Assembly: GCF_013113835.1 (NCBI RefSeq)
Contig: NZ_VTYQ01000013.1
Location: 1 to 64,000, forward strand
Reading direction: 5' to 3'
DNA: 64,000 nt
Source of the DNA: Vibrio sp. RE88
Lineage (GTDB): Bacteria; Pseudomonadota; Gammaproteobacteria; Enterobacterales; Vibrionaceae
The notes under the pieces are model-generated. The model worked only from the letters and a program-made list of their open reading frames with translations. It was not told the DNA's origin and ran no database searches. Position numbers and translations under genes: made by a program. Shown piece by piece: positions 52,529 through 62,600 of the stretch (the first letter of the stretch is position 1; each line of letters begins with the position of its first letter).

Positions 52529-53026
52529 TTAGTAGTCATCGTACTCTTCGATAGCGGTGCCTTCTAAAACGTAACCTGTTTCAGCCAGTTCATGGTTGAT
52601 GGTTTCCGTTTTCAGTGTACCGACCACGTAAATCACATCCCACAGCTCTTGCACCGGCGCCCCTTTAGGGAACTTCACGTAGATGATCTGGTTTGGTGGC
52701 GGTGGTGGTACGTGAATACATGCACCAAAATATGGTACCAGCAGGAATTCGGTGACTTTGTCCTCATCCCCTTCTAACGGAATCACAAAACCAGGTATTT
52801 TAACCTTACTGCCGTTGAGTTCCTGACGTACCTTGCCCACCAATGATTGCTTGGCAGCCTGACCAGAGTGATCAGTCACTGGCATACCGTATGAATCGAA
52901 TTGCTTGCGTTCACTCTCTGGGATCAGATCGATCCAGTCCAGTTTGAGAATATCTTCTTTAGCACTGACCAGAGAAGGCGTCATGAAGCTCATGGCTAGC
53001 ATGACGACTAAGATTATCTTTTTCAT
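52529..53026 (-). CDS. DUF3299 periplasmic protein of the zinc operon
   Basis: 165 residues. Signal peptide about 1-22 (MKKIILVVMLAMSFMTPSLVSA), then a mature domain with GFVIPLEGDEDKVTEFLLVPYFGACIHVPPPPPNQIIYV, the DUF3299 hallmark with Cys, His and a five-proline run. Last gene of the leftward operon; it starts 2 nt after the permease stop. In V. cholerae a DUF3299 protein belongs to the zinc-regulated zrg locus (recalled). Its biochemical role is unknown. Confidence 0.85.
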   Translation of the reverse strand: MKKIILVVMLAMSFMTPSLVSAKEDILKLDWIDLIPESERKQFDSYGMPVTDHSGQAAKQSLVGKVRQELNGSKVKIPGFVIPLEGDEDKVTEFLLVPYFGACIHVPPPPPNQIIYVKFPKGAPVQELWDVIYVVGTLKTETINHELAETGYVLEGTAIEEYDDY

Positions 53027-53028
53027 GT

Positions 53029-54288
53029 TTAAACCCGAATTGTCATCCCATCACTAAGGGATTGTCTGTATGCACGGAACGCTGGAATAAAGCCGATTAC
53101 AGTACCTGCTAACTGCACAGCTGCAAGCAATATCCACTCATAATGGGATATGGCTATCATCTCAATATTGATCCCATATTGCTGTTGAATTACTGGTGCA
53201 ACAGCGGCTAACAGCGCATATAAACCTACCACACCAACCGCTAAGCCAACTAAGGTTAACGCGCTGGCTTCGAGAACTAACAGTGACAGTACATGCCGTG
53301 GCCTCGCTCCCATCGCCCTCAGAATGGCCATCTCTCGGCGCCGCTCCTGCAAGCTGGTCAACAAACTCGATAACATCCCCAGCAGTCCGGCAATGACGAC
53401 GAATACCGACACTGCCATCAGGGCTTGTTCTGCCACCGACATCATGCCCCACAATTCGTGCAGGGCAACACCCGGCATAATGGCACTCAGCGGTTCTTTA
53501 GGATAAGTATTGATCTGGCGCTGCAGAGCAAAGGTCTGAATTTTGGAATTCAGGCCAAGTAGCATGGCCGTGATCTGCTTTGGCTGGAAGTTTTGCTTTT
53601 CAAGGTGCTCAGCACTTGGGGTATTACCTAAGTGGGCGCCAGACTCCCAGCCAACGTGAATCGCTTCAATCGCTTCGAGTGAGACATGTACGGTTTTATC
53701 AACTGGGGTGCCTGTCGGGGATAAGATACCGACCACTTTAAATGGCAGGTTGTCATGGCGACTGAATCCAACGTCACTGATGCCGTGGGCAATAATGATT
53801 TCTGTGCCTATCTTGTACCCGAGAGAGCGGGCGACATCAGAGCCAATGACGGTCTCAAACAAACCGTCAAATTCGCGTCCCTCAGCGATGGCAATGTTTT
53901 GTTTTTTGCCATAGCGATAGTGCTCAAAATAGCTGTGGTTGGTGCCCATCACGCGGAAACCTTTATGAGAGTCTCCGAGCGAAATAGGGATCGCCCACTT
54001 CACAGAACGATGATGGCTGAATTCCTGATAACTCTTCCAGTCAATGTTATTGGTGGCGTTGCCGATGCGAAACACTGAGTAGAGCAGCAAGTTTACTTGA
54101 CCAGAGCGCCCACCGACGATCAGGTCAGTCCCTGAGATGGTATTGGCAAAGCTGCTTTTGGCTTGGGTACGGATTCTTTCTACGCCCAGCAGTAGGATGA
54201 CCGAAATGGCGACGGTTAATATGGTCAGAATGGCAGTGACACGGCGGTTACGGACACTCTTCCAGGCAAGCATAAATGTCGGGGTCAT
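53029..54288 (-). CDS. ABC transporter permease, MacB/FtsX type (zrg locus)
   Basis: 419 residues: TM1 at about 17-36 (AILTILTVAISVILLLGVERI), a large periplasmic MacB-PCD domain, then three TM helices near the C-terminus (MAVSVFVVIAGLLGMLSSLLTSLQERRREMAILRAMGARPRHVL and following). The ERRREMAILRAMGA segment is the FtsX coupling motif. A mechanotransmission-type transporter rather than a classical importer permease. ATG overlaps the ATPase stop by 4 nt. The context suggests zinc handling. Confidence 0.88.
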   Translation of the reverse strand: MTPTFMLAWKSVRNRRVTAILTILTVAISVILLLGVERIRTQAKSSFANTISGTDLIVGGRSGQVNLLLYSVFRIGNATNNIDWKSYQEFSHHRSVKWAIPISLGDSHKGFRVMGTNHSYFEHYRYGKKQNIAIAEGREFDGLFETVIGSDVARSLGYKIGTEIIIAHGISDVGFSRHDNLPFKVVGILSPTGTPVDKTVHVSLEAIEAIHVGWESGAHLGNTPSAEHLEKQNFQPKQITAMLLGLNSKIQTFALQRQINTYPKEPLSAIMPGVALHELWGMMSVAEQALMAVSVFVVIAGLLGMLSSLLTSLQERRREMAILRAMGARPRHVLSLLVLEASALTLVGLAVGVVGLYALLAAVAPVIQQQYGINIEMIAISHYEWILLAAVQLAGTVIGFIPAFRAYRQSLSDGMTIRV

Positions 54289-54992
54289 TGTTGAGCTCCT
54301 GCCTGATTGATTTGATTAAGGTTTAAGGTGCGATCGAACAGGCTTTCCAGTGTCGGGTCATGACTGACAAATAACAGGGTTGATTGAGCCTGATTGACCT
54401 GCTCAAGGAGCAACTCGATAAATGCGGTGCGGTTGTCGTAGTCGAGCGAAGAAGTGGGTTCGTCGGCAATTATCAGGGCCGGTTTGCCAATCAGCGCACG
54501 AGCAGCCGCGACACGCTGTTGTTGTCCAATACTCAGTTCTACGACAGGTTTATCCAGCAGATGTGCAGGTAGATGAAGCTTTTCCAGAAGTCGAGTAGCG
54601 TCTTCAACCAGCGATGTATCGACCTGTGATTTGCGCTGTGCGGAGAACTGGCAGGGCAGAATGACGTTTTCAATCACGTTAAGATAGGGCAACAAATTGA
54701 ACTGCTGGAATATATAGCCAATATGGTCGGCACGGAACTTGTCGCGCTGGCTACCTTTCATCTGATTAAGGTCTTGACCTAAAACACGTAACTGGCCACT
54801 GCTGGTGGTGTTAATACCAGTAAGCAGTCCGAGTAAGGTGGATTTACCACAGCCGCTGGGGCCTTTAATAAAGAGGTGCTCGCCTTTAGTGATATGCAGT
54901 TGTTTGATATCGAGTGTCGGAGTTTGATTCCCGGGCCAGGTAAAGGTGACCTGCTCCAGCTCAACGACGCTGTTACTTGTGTTTTCTACCAT
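54285..54992 (-). CDS. ABC transporter ATP-binding protein (zrg locus)
   Basis: 235 residues from ATG 54992. Walker A GPSGCGKST, Q-loop FQQFNLLPYLNV, signature LSIGQQQRVAAARAL, Walker B LIIADEPTSSLD, H-loop FVSHD: all complete, LolD/MacB subfamily. It pairs with the overlapping permease gene. The longer frame to 55028 runs into the stem-loop behind the ZrgA-like gene and was rejected. Confidence 0.93.
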   Translation of the reverse strand: MVENTSNSVVELEQVTFTWPGNQTPTLDIKQLHITKGEHLFIKGPSGCGKSTLLGLLTGINTTSSGQLRVLGQDLNQMKGSQRDKFRADHIGYIFQQFNLLPYLNVIENVILPCQFSAQRKSQVDTSLVEDATRLLEKLHLPAHLLDKPVVELSIGQQQRVAAARALIGKPALIIADEPTSSLDYDNRTAFIELLLEQVNQAQSTLLFVSHDPTLESLFDRTLNLNQINQAGAQQ

Positions 54993-55011
54993 CTGATGAA
55001 CCTGAACGAGT

Positions 55012-55040
55012 AGACCTGATAGCCACAAGCTATCAGGTCT
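55012..55040 (-). other. Strong intra-operon stem-loop between the ZrgA-like gene and the ATPase gene
   Basis: Perfect 12-bp stem AGACCTGATAGC / GCTATCAGGTCT with a 5-nt loop. Read leftward (the direction of the operon) no U-run follows, so it looks like an mRNA stabiliser or processing site rather than a full terminator. Read rightward it is followed by TTTTTT. Confidence 0.7.
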
Positions 55041-55049
55041 TTTTTAGAC

Positions 55050-55730
<681 letters not shown>

Positions 55731-55801
55731 TGTGAATCCTAATAAAGTGTTTTGATAAAATATATGGCTGTTGCGATAAATCAGCACGTAAAAAATCTGA
55801 G

Positions 55802-56104
55802 TTAACTAATCAGCTTGACTGGTGGAGAACGGGCCTGATAGGCAAAGGTTGGTCGCTGGTAGAAGTGGTAATCATCCTGCACGACGAATACATCTGGTAA
55901 GGAGGCATCGATGAGTGTCAGAGACGCATGGCTCATGCCGTATTGCGCGCAAGAGAATAGCTGGCAGTGATGATCACTGTGATGTGCAGACGAGATATCG
56001 TATTGGTGGTCGATGTAGGCGAAACTCATCCATAGCATCAGCACAATGCCACACAAGGCAAGCGCGGCTGAGCGTCTGGTTAGATTAGGATGAGTTGGAA
56101 TCAC
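55802..56104 (-). CDS. DUF2607-like small membrane protein, first gene of the zinc operon
   Basis: 100 residues. One hydrophobic N-terminal segment (about 13-30), then a His/Cys-rich stretch YDISSAHHSDHHCQLFSCAQYGMSHA that could bind metal. It resembles Vibrio DUF2607 and, more remotely, DUF2946 proteins found beside metal transport genes. The start is probably GTG at 56104 with a weak ribosome site, so the N-terminus is uncertain. It is 71 nt upstream of the ZrgA-like gene and directly downstream of the Zur box. Confidence 0.7.
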   Translation of the reverse strand: MIPTHPNLTRRSAALALCGIVLMLWMSFAYIDHQYDISSAHHSDHHCQLFSCAQYGMSHASLTLIDASLPDVFVVQDDYHFYQRPTFAYQARSPPVKLIS

Positions 56105-56128
56105 AGCGTTTCATTCAATACGAAAAAA

Positions 56129-56151
56129 GAGCTGTTATGTTATAACAACTC
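56129..56151 (-). promoter_or_regulatory. Zur box controlling the zinc operon
   Basis: 23-nt imperfect dyad with arms GAGCTGTTATG and TATAACAACTC. It matches the gamma-proteobacterial Zur consensus at 17 of 22 defined positions, including the complete TGTTAT and TATAACA cores. It lies 25 nt upstream of the first operon gene. Confidence 0.78.
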
Positions 56152-56178
56152 TTCGGGAAACGCTAAGATCAAATGAGA

Positions 56179-56730
56179 TTAGATATTATCTTTAATCAGG
56201 GTCAGAACTTGTTGAATTTCGTCATCATTCAGGGCGCCTTCTTTAACAAACAGGACGTTACCTTGCTTGTCTTGTACTACGATAGCAGACGATTCTTCCT
56301 GAAGTTGCCAAGCGCCAGCAACCACACCCTCTTCATCAAGCACCATTGAAGACCATGGGAATTCTTTTTTGCTGTCTTCTGCTGAGGATTTTACAAACGA
56401 GCCAGTTCCCCAGATCGCGTCATCTTGGTTAATGATGGAGGTGGTCTGGTAGCTTTCCGCTGGGAATTTAGCCGCAGTAATGGCTGACATTAGGGGGGCA
56501 TTCAGCTCTTTCGAACTGCTGCGTCCGGCGATGGCTTGGATCACACGTACCTTGCCTAACATGTCCTGAGAAGACCATTGTTGATAAGTCGTATCATTGC
56601 CCTTGACCATAATTTCACCGTAACTGGCCACTTCAACGGTCGGAACTGCCTGGCCGACAGTGATGTTATGTGCCAGAGCAAACATGGGAGAGCATGCTAC
56701 TGCCAAAGCTATTAGAGTCTTGTTTTTCAT
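56179..56730 (-). CDS. ytfJ: YtfJ-family periplasmic thioredoxin-like protein
   Basis: 183 residues. Signal peptide about 1-20 (LIALAVACSPMFALA), then a thioredoxin-like domain lacking a CxxC pair: VGQAVPTVEVASYGEI, LGKVRVIQAIAGRSSSKELNAPLM, TSIINQDDAIWGTGSFVKSSAEDSKKEFPW. This is the YtfJ pattern. It is divergent from ytfK, as in E. coli. Function unknown. Confidence 0.88.
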   Translation of the reverse strand: MKNKTLIALAVACSPMFALAHNITVGQAVPTVEVASYGEIMVKGNDTTYQQWSSQDMLGKVRVIQAIAGRSSSKELNAPLMSAITAAKFPAESYQTTSIINQDDAIWGTGSFVKSSAEDSKKEFPWSSMVLDEEGVVAGAWQLQEESSAIVVQDKQGNVLFVKEGALNDDEIQQVLTLIKDNI

Positions 56731-56939
56731 TATTTTGTTCCTTTTTAGTAAGCGGAAAAAGTATATACCGAAAAATTCTCAGTCGCTGAAGAAAACTAAT
56801 TATGTTAATGATTTGTTGTCTATTTGTGATCTTGCTTCTTGTTGGTCTTGTATTAATGTGTATGATGTATTGTAAGCCTATCAGGAAGAGAGGCGGGACC
56901 AAGGAAAGGTTCAGATCGCAAATGGATATTGAGGTAGTT

Positions 56940-57140
56940 ATGCTGCGCGAATTTACGAAATATCGACCACGTCAGGTGGCACGCTTTGTTAAGACGTTAT
57001 TCAAGGGACAGTTTGTCATTTCAGGAATTGGTGAGTTTAGATTTGATAACGGTAAAGTCCTGATGCCAGACATAAAAGATAAAAAGAAAATGAACACCTT
57101 CAAGGAAATCAATCAGGCCATTACGGTGTTACCTGTGTAG
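56940..57140 (+). CDS. ytfK: YtfK (DUF1107) stringent-response modulator
   Basis: 66 residues from ATG 56940 with GAGG 5 nt before it. The segment FTKYRPRQVARFVKTLFKGQFVISGIGEFRFDNGKVLMPDIKDK aligns with E. coli YtfK ([23 protein letters not shown]...). E. coli YtfK promotes (p)ppGpp accumulation by SpoT. The frame is open upstream to 56802, but those 46 residues are hydrophobic and Cys-rich with no match to the family, so the short form is preferred. The surroundings (ytfJ, msrA, tamAB, ytfP, ppa) match the E. coli order. Confidence 0.87.
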   Translation: MLREFTKYRPRQVARFVKTLFKGQFVISGIGEFRFDNGKVLMPDIKDKKKMNTFKEINQAITVLPV

Positions 57141-57147
57141 GAAAATG

Positions 57148-57174
57148 AAAAGTCGCCCAATTGGGCGACTTTTT
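57148..57174. terminator. Bidirectional terminator between ytfK and msrA
   Basis: AAAAGTCGCCC / GGGCGACTTTT palindrome around AATT between convergent genes. Confidence 0.92.
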
Positions 57175-57186
57175 GCTTTATAGCGT

Positions 57187-57816
57187 TTAGTTTTCTGGCG
57201 GGAAGCACACGCCAGTGCCGCCCAGCCCACAATAGCCATTTGGATTCTTGGCTAAATACTGCTGATGGTAGCTTTCCGCATAATAGTAGCGACCAGCAGG
57301 CAGGACTTCGGTGGTAATGGATGAGGTTTCTTGTCCGAGCAGTGCCTGATACTCGTCTCTTGACTGTATCGCTGCCTGATACTGTTCATCGCTATACACA
57401 TAAATAGCAGAACGGTACTGGGTGCCTAAGTCGTTGCCCTGACGCATTCCTTGAGTTGGGTTATGGCGTTCCCAAAACTTTTGCAGCAGTTGGTTAAGGC
57501 TGATGACTGCAGGGTCAAAAACAATCCGCACCACTTCAGTATGACCTGTCTGACCTGAGCAGACTTCTTCGTAGGTTGGGTTAGGTGTAAAGCCACCAGC
57601 GTATCCCACCGAAGTACTGATCACTCCCTCAAGTTGCCAAAACAGACGCTCTGCGCCCCAAAAACATCCCATGCCGAACACGATTTCTTCGCAGCCTTCA
57701 GCAGGTGGTGCGGTTAAACTGGATTGATTGACAAAGTGTGTGTCATCAACAGCAAGTGGTTGCTCACGCCCCGGCAAAGCCTGCTGAGCAGTGATCATGG
57801 TTTGTTTGTCGAGCAT
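57187..57816 (-). CDS. msrA: Peptide methionine-(S)-sulfoxide reductase MsrA
   Basis: 209 residues. Catalytic Cys51 in GMGCFWGAE; recycling cysteines Cys196 and Cys204 in GYCGLGGTGVC. Repairs oxidised methionine with thioredoxin. No signal peptide, so cytoplasmic. AAGGA precedes the ATG. Conserved neighbour of tamA in gamma-proteobacteria. Confidence 0.96.
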   Translation of the reverse strand: MLDKQTMITAQQALPGREQPLAVDDTHFVNQSSLTAPPAEGCEEIVFGMGCFWGAERLFWQLEGVISTSVGYAGGFTPNPTYEEVCSGQTGHTEVVRIVFDPAVISLNQLLQKFWERHNPTQGMRQGNDLGTQYRSAIYVYSDEQYQAAIQSRDEYQALLGQETSSITTEVLPAGRYYYAESYHQQYLAKNPNGYCGLGGTGVCFPPEN

Positions 57817-57935
57817 AGTGAATATCCTTAAATTAACAATCTTGAGAGTAGACCGCCTAATTGACTGTTTTCGTACAGACTTATTTTATGAGTGGCGTTA
57901 TTATTCCGTTACGATTTTGAGGTAGTAAATAGAAC

Positions 57936-59645
57936 ATGATAAGAAAGTCATTACCAGCCCTTCTCCTTCTCAGCAGTTTTCCTGTTTTTGCACAGGAGAT
58001 CGATTTGTCCGTAGAGGGATTGTCAGGTGAACTGGAAAAGAATGTTGACGCTTATCTCTCGTCTATACCTGCCGATGAGTATAACACCAGCCTGCGCTTT
58101 CAAGCGCGATTGGAAAAGAGCCTGACCGAAGCGCTTAACGCGCTTGGCTATTACCATCCTGATTTTTCTTTTCAGATTGTTGATGAGGGCAGTGAGCTGA
58201 TTGTTACTGTCACTCCGGGCGAACCCGTCACGATTAAAGAAGTAGATATCCAAATTAGTGGTGAGGCCAGCGACGATCGATCATTTAAAGCCTTGATTCG
58301 CAAAAGTGGCCTTAAGGAAGGCCAAATCCTCAACCATAGCCAGTATGATGGTCTGAAGTCTGGGATTCGCAATCTGGCTCTGCAGAAAGGCTACTTTGAG
58401 GGCGATTTCACCGCCAGTCGTCTTGAGGTTGCACCTGATCTCAATCAAGCCTTTATCCGTCTTCATTTTGATAGTGGCATACGTTATTCGTTTGGCGAGA
58501 ACCTGATCACGGGCAGTCAAATCGAACAAGATCGGGTTAACTCTTTATCGCCTTATCAGCAAGGCGACCCTTATCAAGTTTCAGAGGTCGGCGCTTACAA
58601 CCAGAACCTGTCAAACACAGATTGGTTCTCATCGGTATTTGTGGAACCAGATTTGTCCATGCTGGGCAAGGGCAGAGAGCTGCCAATGAAAGTGTCTCTG
58701 GCCCCTCAGGCAAAAAACAAGCTGGAAACCGGCCTGGGCTACTCTACTGATGTGGGCGTTCGAGGTTCTCTGAAATGGAAGAAGCCTTGGGTCAATTCTC
58801 GCGGTCATAGTTTTGACAGCAGTTTTTCTCTTTCTAACCCTGAGCAGACGATTACGGTGGGCTATCGGATTCCGCTTGAAGATGCCTTAAATGAGTACTA
58901 TCGCATTCGTTACGGCATGAAAAACGTCGACAATCGTGATACGAAAAGTCTCGAATCCAATCTTGCGCTGGAGCGGCATTGGTCTTTAGACCATGGTTGG
59001 CATCGAACCGTGTTTGTTCGCTACCTATTGGAAAACTATGAGCAGGGTCTGCAAGATGACTCGGGACAATTCCTTTTGCCTGGCATCACATACAGCCGAA
59101 GCCGCATTCGTGGCGGAGCGATGCCACGTTGGGGTGATCGTCAAAGCCTGACGATCGAATACGGTGACGATAGCCTGATGTCTGAAACACGCGTACTTCG
59201 TCTACAGGCAGGTACGTCATGGATCCGTAGTGCAGGGCGCAATCATCGTGGCATTTTGCGCCTAGATGGAGGCGCGAACTTAGCGGATGATTTTGATAAG
59301 TTGTCTCCGTCACTGCGCTTTTTCGCTGGTGGTGACAACAATTTGCGTGGTTATGGTTATGAGTCTATTTCCCCTAAAGACAGCAGCGGCGCATTGACGG
59401 GTGCCAAATACATCGCCACTTCATCTTTAGAATATCAATATCGCGTGTATGGCAACTGGTGGGGGGCGGTGTTTTATGACTATGGTGACGCCTTCAATGA
59501 TAATCCCGACTTTAAACGTGGCACTGGCTTCGGTGTCCGCTGGGCCTCGCCTGTAGGTCCAGTCCGTCTTGATTTTGCCTGGGGCCTTGATGCTACACCG
59601 GGTGATGAATTTAAAATCCACTTCACGTTAGGTCCTGAACTATGA
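57936..59645 (+). CDS. tamA: Translocation and assembly module protein TamA
   Basis: Outer-membrane Omp85 protein working with TamB in autotransporter assembly and phospholipid transport. 569 residues: signal peptide about 1-19 (LPALLLLSSFPVFAQ), three POTRA domains to about residue 250, then a 16-strand barrel with NLRGYGYESISP (the RGY loop-6 motif) and terminal FTLGPEL. GAGGTAG precedes the ATG. Overlaps tamB by 4 nt. Confidence 0.95.
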   Translation: MIRKSLPALLLLSSFPVFAQEIDLSVEGLSGELEKNVDAYLSSIPADEYNTSLRFQARLEKSLTEALNALGYYHPDFSFQIVDEGSELIVTVTPGEPVTIKEVDIQISGEASDDRSFKALIRKSGLKEGQILNHSQYDGLKSGIRNLALQKGYFEGDFTASRLEVAPDLNQAFIRLHFDSGIRYSFGENLITGSQIEQDRVNSLSPYQQGDPYQVSEVGAYNQNLSNTDWFSSVFVEPDLSMLGKGRELPMKVSLAPQAKNKLETGLGYSTDVGVRGSLKWKKPWVNSRGHSFDSSFSLSNPEQTITVGYRIPLEDALNEYYRIRYGMKNVDNRDTKSLESNLALERHWSLDHGWHRTVFVRYLLENYEQGLQDDSGQFLLPGITYSRSRIRGGAMPRWGDRQSLTIEYGDDSLMSETRVLRLQAGTSWIRSAGRNHRGILRLDGGANLADDFDKLSPSLRFFAGGDNNLRGYGYESISPKDSSGALTGAKYIATSSLEYQYRVYGNWWGAVFYDYGDAFNDNPDFKRGTGFGVRWASPVGPVRLDFAWGLDATPGDEFKIHFTLGPEL

Positions 59646-62600
59646 CCAAGGTTGTTTTTAAATGGTCTAAGTGGCTGTCTATCTCATTGATCAGCTTATT
59701 GGTGGCGATTGCCATCGCCTTAGCAGTGGTACTGTTTACAACTCCGGGTCTTAAATTAGCGCTCTGGGGAGCTGAAAAGTTTGTGCCTCAGTTGAAAGTC
59801 GAGTCCTATTCAGGGGCGATTTTCCCGCGCTTTACGCTTAATGGTGTTGTGTTTAAAGACGACTCACTTAACGTTGATGTGCAAGCTCGCTCAATCACGC
59901 TGGCAGTTAATGCCGCTTGTCTGACAGAACCTAGCGTTTGTGTCGATGAGCTCGCAGTAGACGGCCTCAAGTTTGAGATGCCGGAATTACCGCAGAGCAG
60001 CACAGCGTCAGATGAGCCTGTGGCTGGCGAAAGTGGACCTGTGACAGCGCCAGTACCCATTAAAGTCAAACGCGTTGCCTTAACCGACATTTCATTGAAT
60101 GTTCTAGGTAATCAGGTCGACTGGCAGTCTTTCACGACTGGATTAGCGTTTCAGGGCAATCGTCTACGAATCAATAAAACGGCGCTCGACTCCATTCGCG
60201 TCGCACTGGCACCAAGTGATGCTAGTGAACCAGCCCCTGCTGCGAGCCCTTCTGCGGACGCTAACGCACCGATTGTCTTACCAAACATTACCTTACCGCT
60301 GCAAATTGATGTAGTGCGATTGGATGTGAATGATTTTGAGCTGCAACAACCCACTCCTGTGGTCGTACACCATTTGGGTTTGGAGGCAAGTGCGGCCCGA
60401 TCCCAAGTTCAAGTTGATACTCTTGAGTTGGATATGCCTGAAGTCGAAGGTCAGCTGAGTACAACGGTGACCTTAGCAGACGACTATCCGTTGGATCTGG
60501 AACTGAATGCCAAAGTGAAGCAGGAGATAGCGGATGGACAGACAGTCAAACTGCATGCGACGGGAAGTGTTGCTGACTTGGCGTTAAAGGCAGACTTCGG
60601 CGGTTTAGCAAAGGCACATCTTGAAGCGGCACTGCAGCCACTGAATGCTGAACTTCCTTTTAAACTGACTTTGAGTGATGGTGATCTTCAATGGCCGTTG
60701 AAAGGTCAAGGTGATTATTTTGCCACAATACGCAACTTGCATACTCAAGGCTCGCTAAACGGCTACAGTGTTGAACTCGATTCGGCTCTGAAAGGTAAGC
60801 AATTGCCTGATGCTGACCTGACTTTGCGCGGCAAAGGGGATTTAAACCAAATCGATCTTCAATCCCTTTCTATACAAACCTTAGGTGGGGAGGTGAGTGG
60901 TACGGTGATGGCCAATTGGCAAGCGCCGATTAACTGGGCAGCAAACCTTTCACTGAAGGACATTCAACCTGGCCTACAGTGGCAGCAGGCAGAAGGGAAT
61001 ATCAGCGGTAAATTAGCCACTACTGGTTCACTGACGGAACAAGGTGGTTGGCAGGTTGAGTTACCAACATTAGATATTGACGGCATTTTGCGAGATTACC
61101 CGCTGAACATAGAAGGTGCGCTGTCTGCTTCCGATAAAGCGGGCACTGGTGAACTCAAAATTGATACGCCACGCTTAGTCTTATCTCACGGACCGAATCA
61201 TCTGACGGCAAAAGGTGATGTTGAACAAAACCTAAACATGCAGCTAGCCGTTGATTTTCCGGATATCGCTAAGTCCGTCCCTGATGTAAAAGGCAGTGCA
61301 CAAGGTCAGATTAAGCTGACTGGTAAGCTGGATAAACCTCTGGTTGGTGTTGATCTCAATGTGAAAGCTATTAAGTGGCAGCAAGATGTGCAAGTAGAGG
61401 ATGTTTCGCTGCAAGGGCAGATCTCTCCACTGCCTTTACCTTCCGGTGAATTGCAGCTCAAAGTTGCCAACGCCAAATATCAAGATTATCTGATTGATAA
61501 AGTGTTATTAAATTTTGATGGTGAGCAACAGCAGCACGCATTGACTCTGGATCTTGAGTCAAACATCGCCTCAACGAAATTGGCGATTAAAGGTGCGTTG
61601 CAAGATAAGCCTGAGTTGATGTGGAAAGGTGCGTTAGAGCGCATGTCGCTGACCTCAGAGCAAGGTACGTGGAATCTGAATCAACCGACTCAGTTAGAGT
61701 TTCTCATCGACTCGCAGCAAGCTTTTGTTGCGGCTCATTGTTGGTTACAGGCTGATGCTTCGATCTGTCTCGATCAGGATGTGAGTGCGGGTCAAAGTGG
61801 CGAAGCGCATCTCTCCATCAAACAGTTCGATTTTGATCAGGTTAAAGCGTTTGTGCCTCAAGCGATTAAATTAGAGGGTGGTGTTAATGCCACTGCGATG
61901 GCGAAGTGGGTACCAGAGCAAGCGCCGCAGGTCATGATGAAGCTAGAAATGCCAAAGGGGTCGGTCACGCAAAATAGTGAGCAACCTGTGCATCTCGGCT
62001 GGGAGTCACTTAAGCTCAATGCTTCTCTGGCAGAAAATACCCTACACGCTGATTGGCTGCTCGATGTGGCTGACAATGGAGACATTTCAGGTGAGCTGAA
62101 TATTCCGGATGTGCTAGCGAAAGATAAGCAAATCGACGGGCGGCTTGGGTTAACCACATTTAACCTCGACTTCCTTGCGCCTATTCTTGGTGATTACAGC
62201 AAGCTTAAATCAAACATTGCCACTGAACTGACTTTCTCAGGACCAGTCATGCAGCCTAAGGTGCAAGGTCAGTTTGTGGTCGATGATATTTTGCTCAAAG
62301 GTGAAATTACTCCCGTTGAGATTGATTCGGGTAAATTGACCGTTAATTTCTCGGGTTACGATGCCACTCTGGCCGCTGCGATCGATACACCTGATGGCAA
62401 ACTAGAAGTTGCGGGCGATGCCGACTGGCGAGACCTGAAAGATTGGCAAACCAATGTGCGCGTGTTTGCCGAAGAGTTATTGGTTGATGTACCACCTATG
62501 GCAAAAATAAAGGTGGTGCCTGACATGACTATATCCGCTTCGCCCAAACAGGCTCGCATTGACGGTAACATCTCACTGCCATGGGGACGGATAGTGGTGG

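Noticed and set aside
56802..56939. Hydrophobic Cys-rich N-terminal extension of YtfK
   Set aside because: E. coli YtfK has 68 residues and matches only from 56940, where a good ribosome site is present. A separate tiny ORF is not supported.
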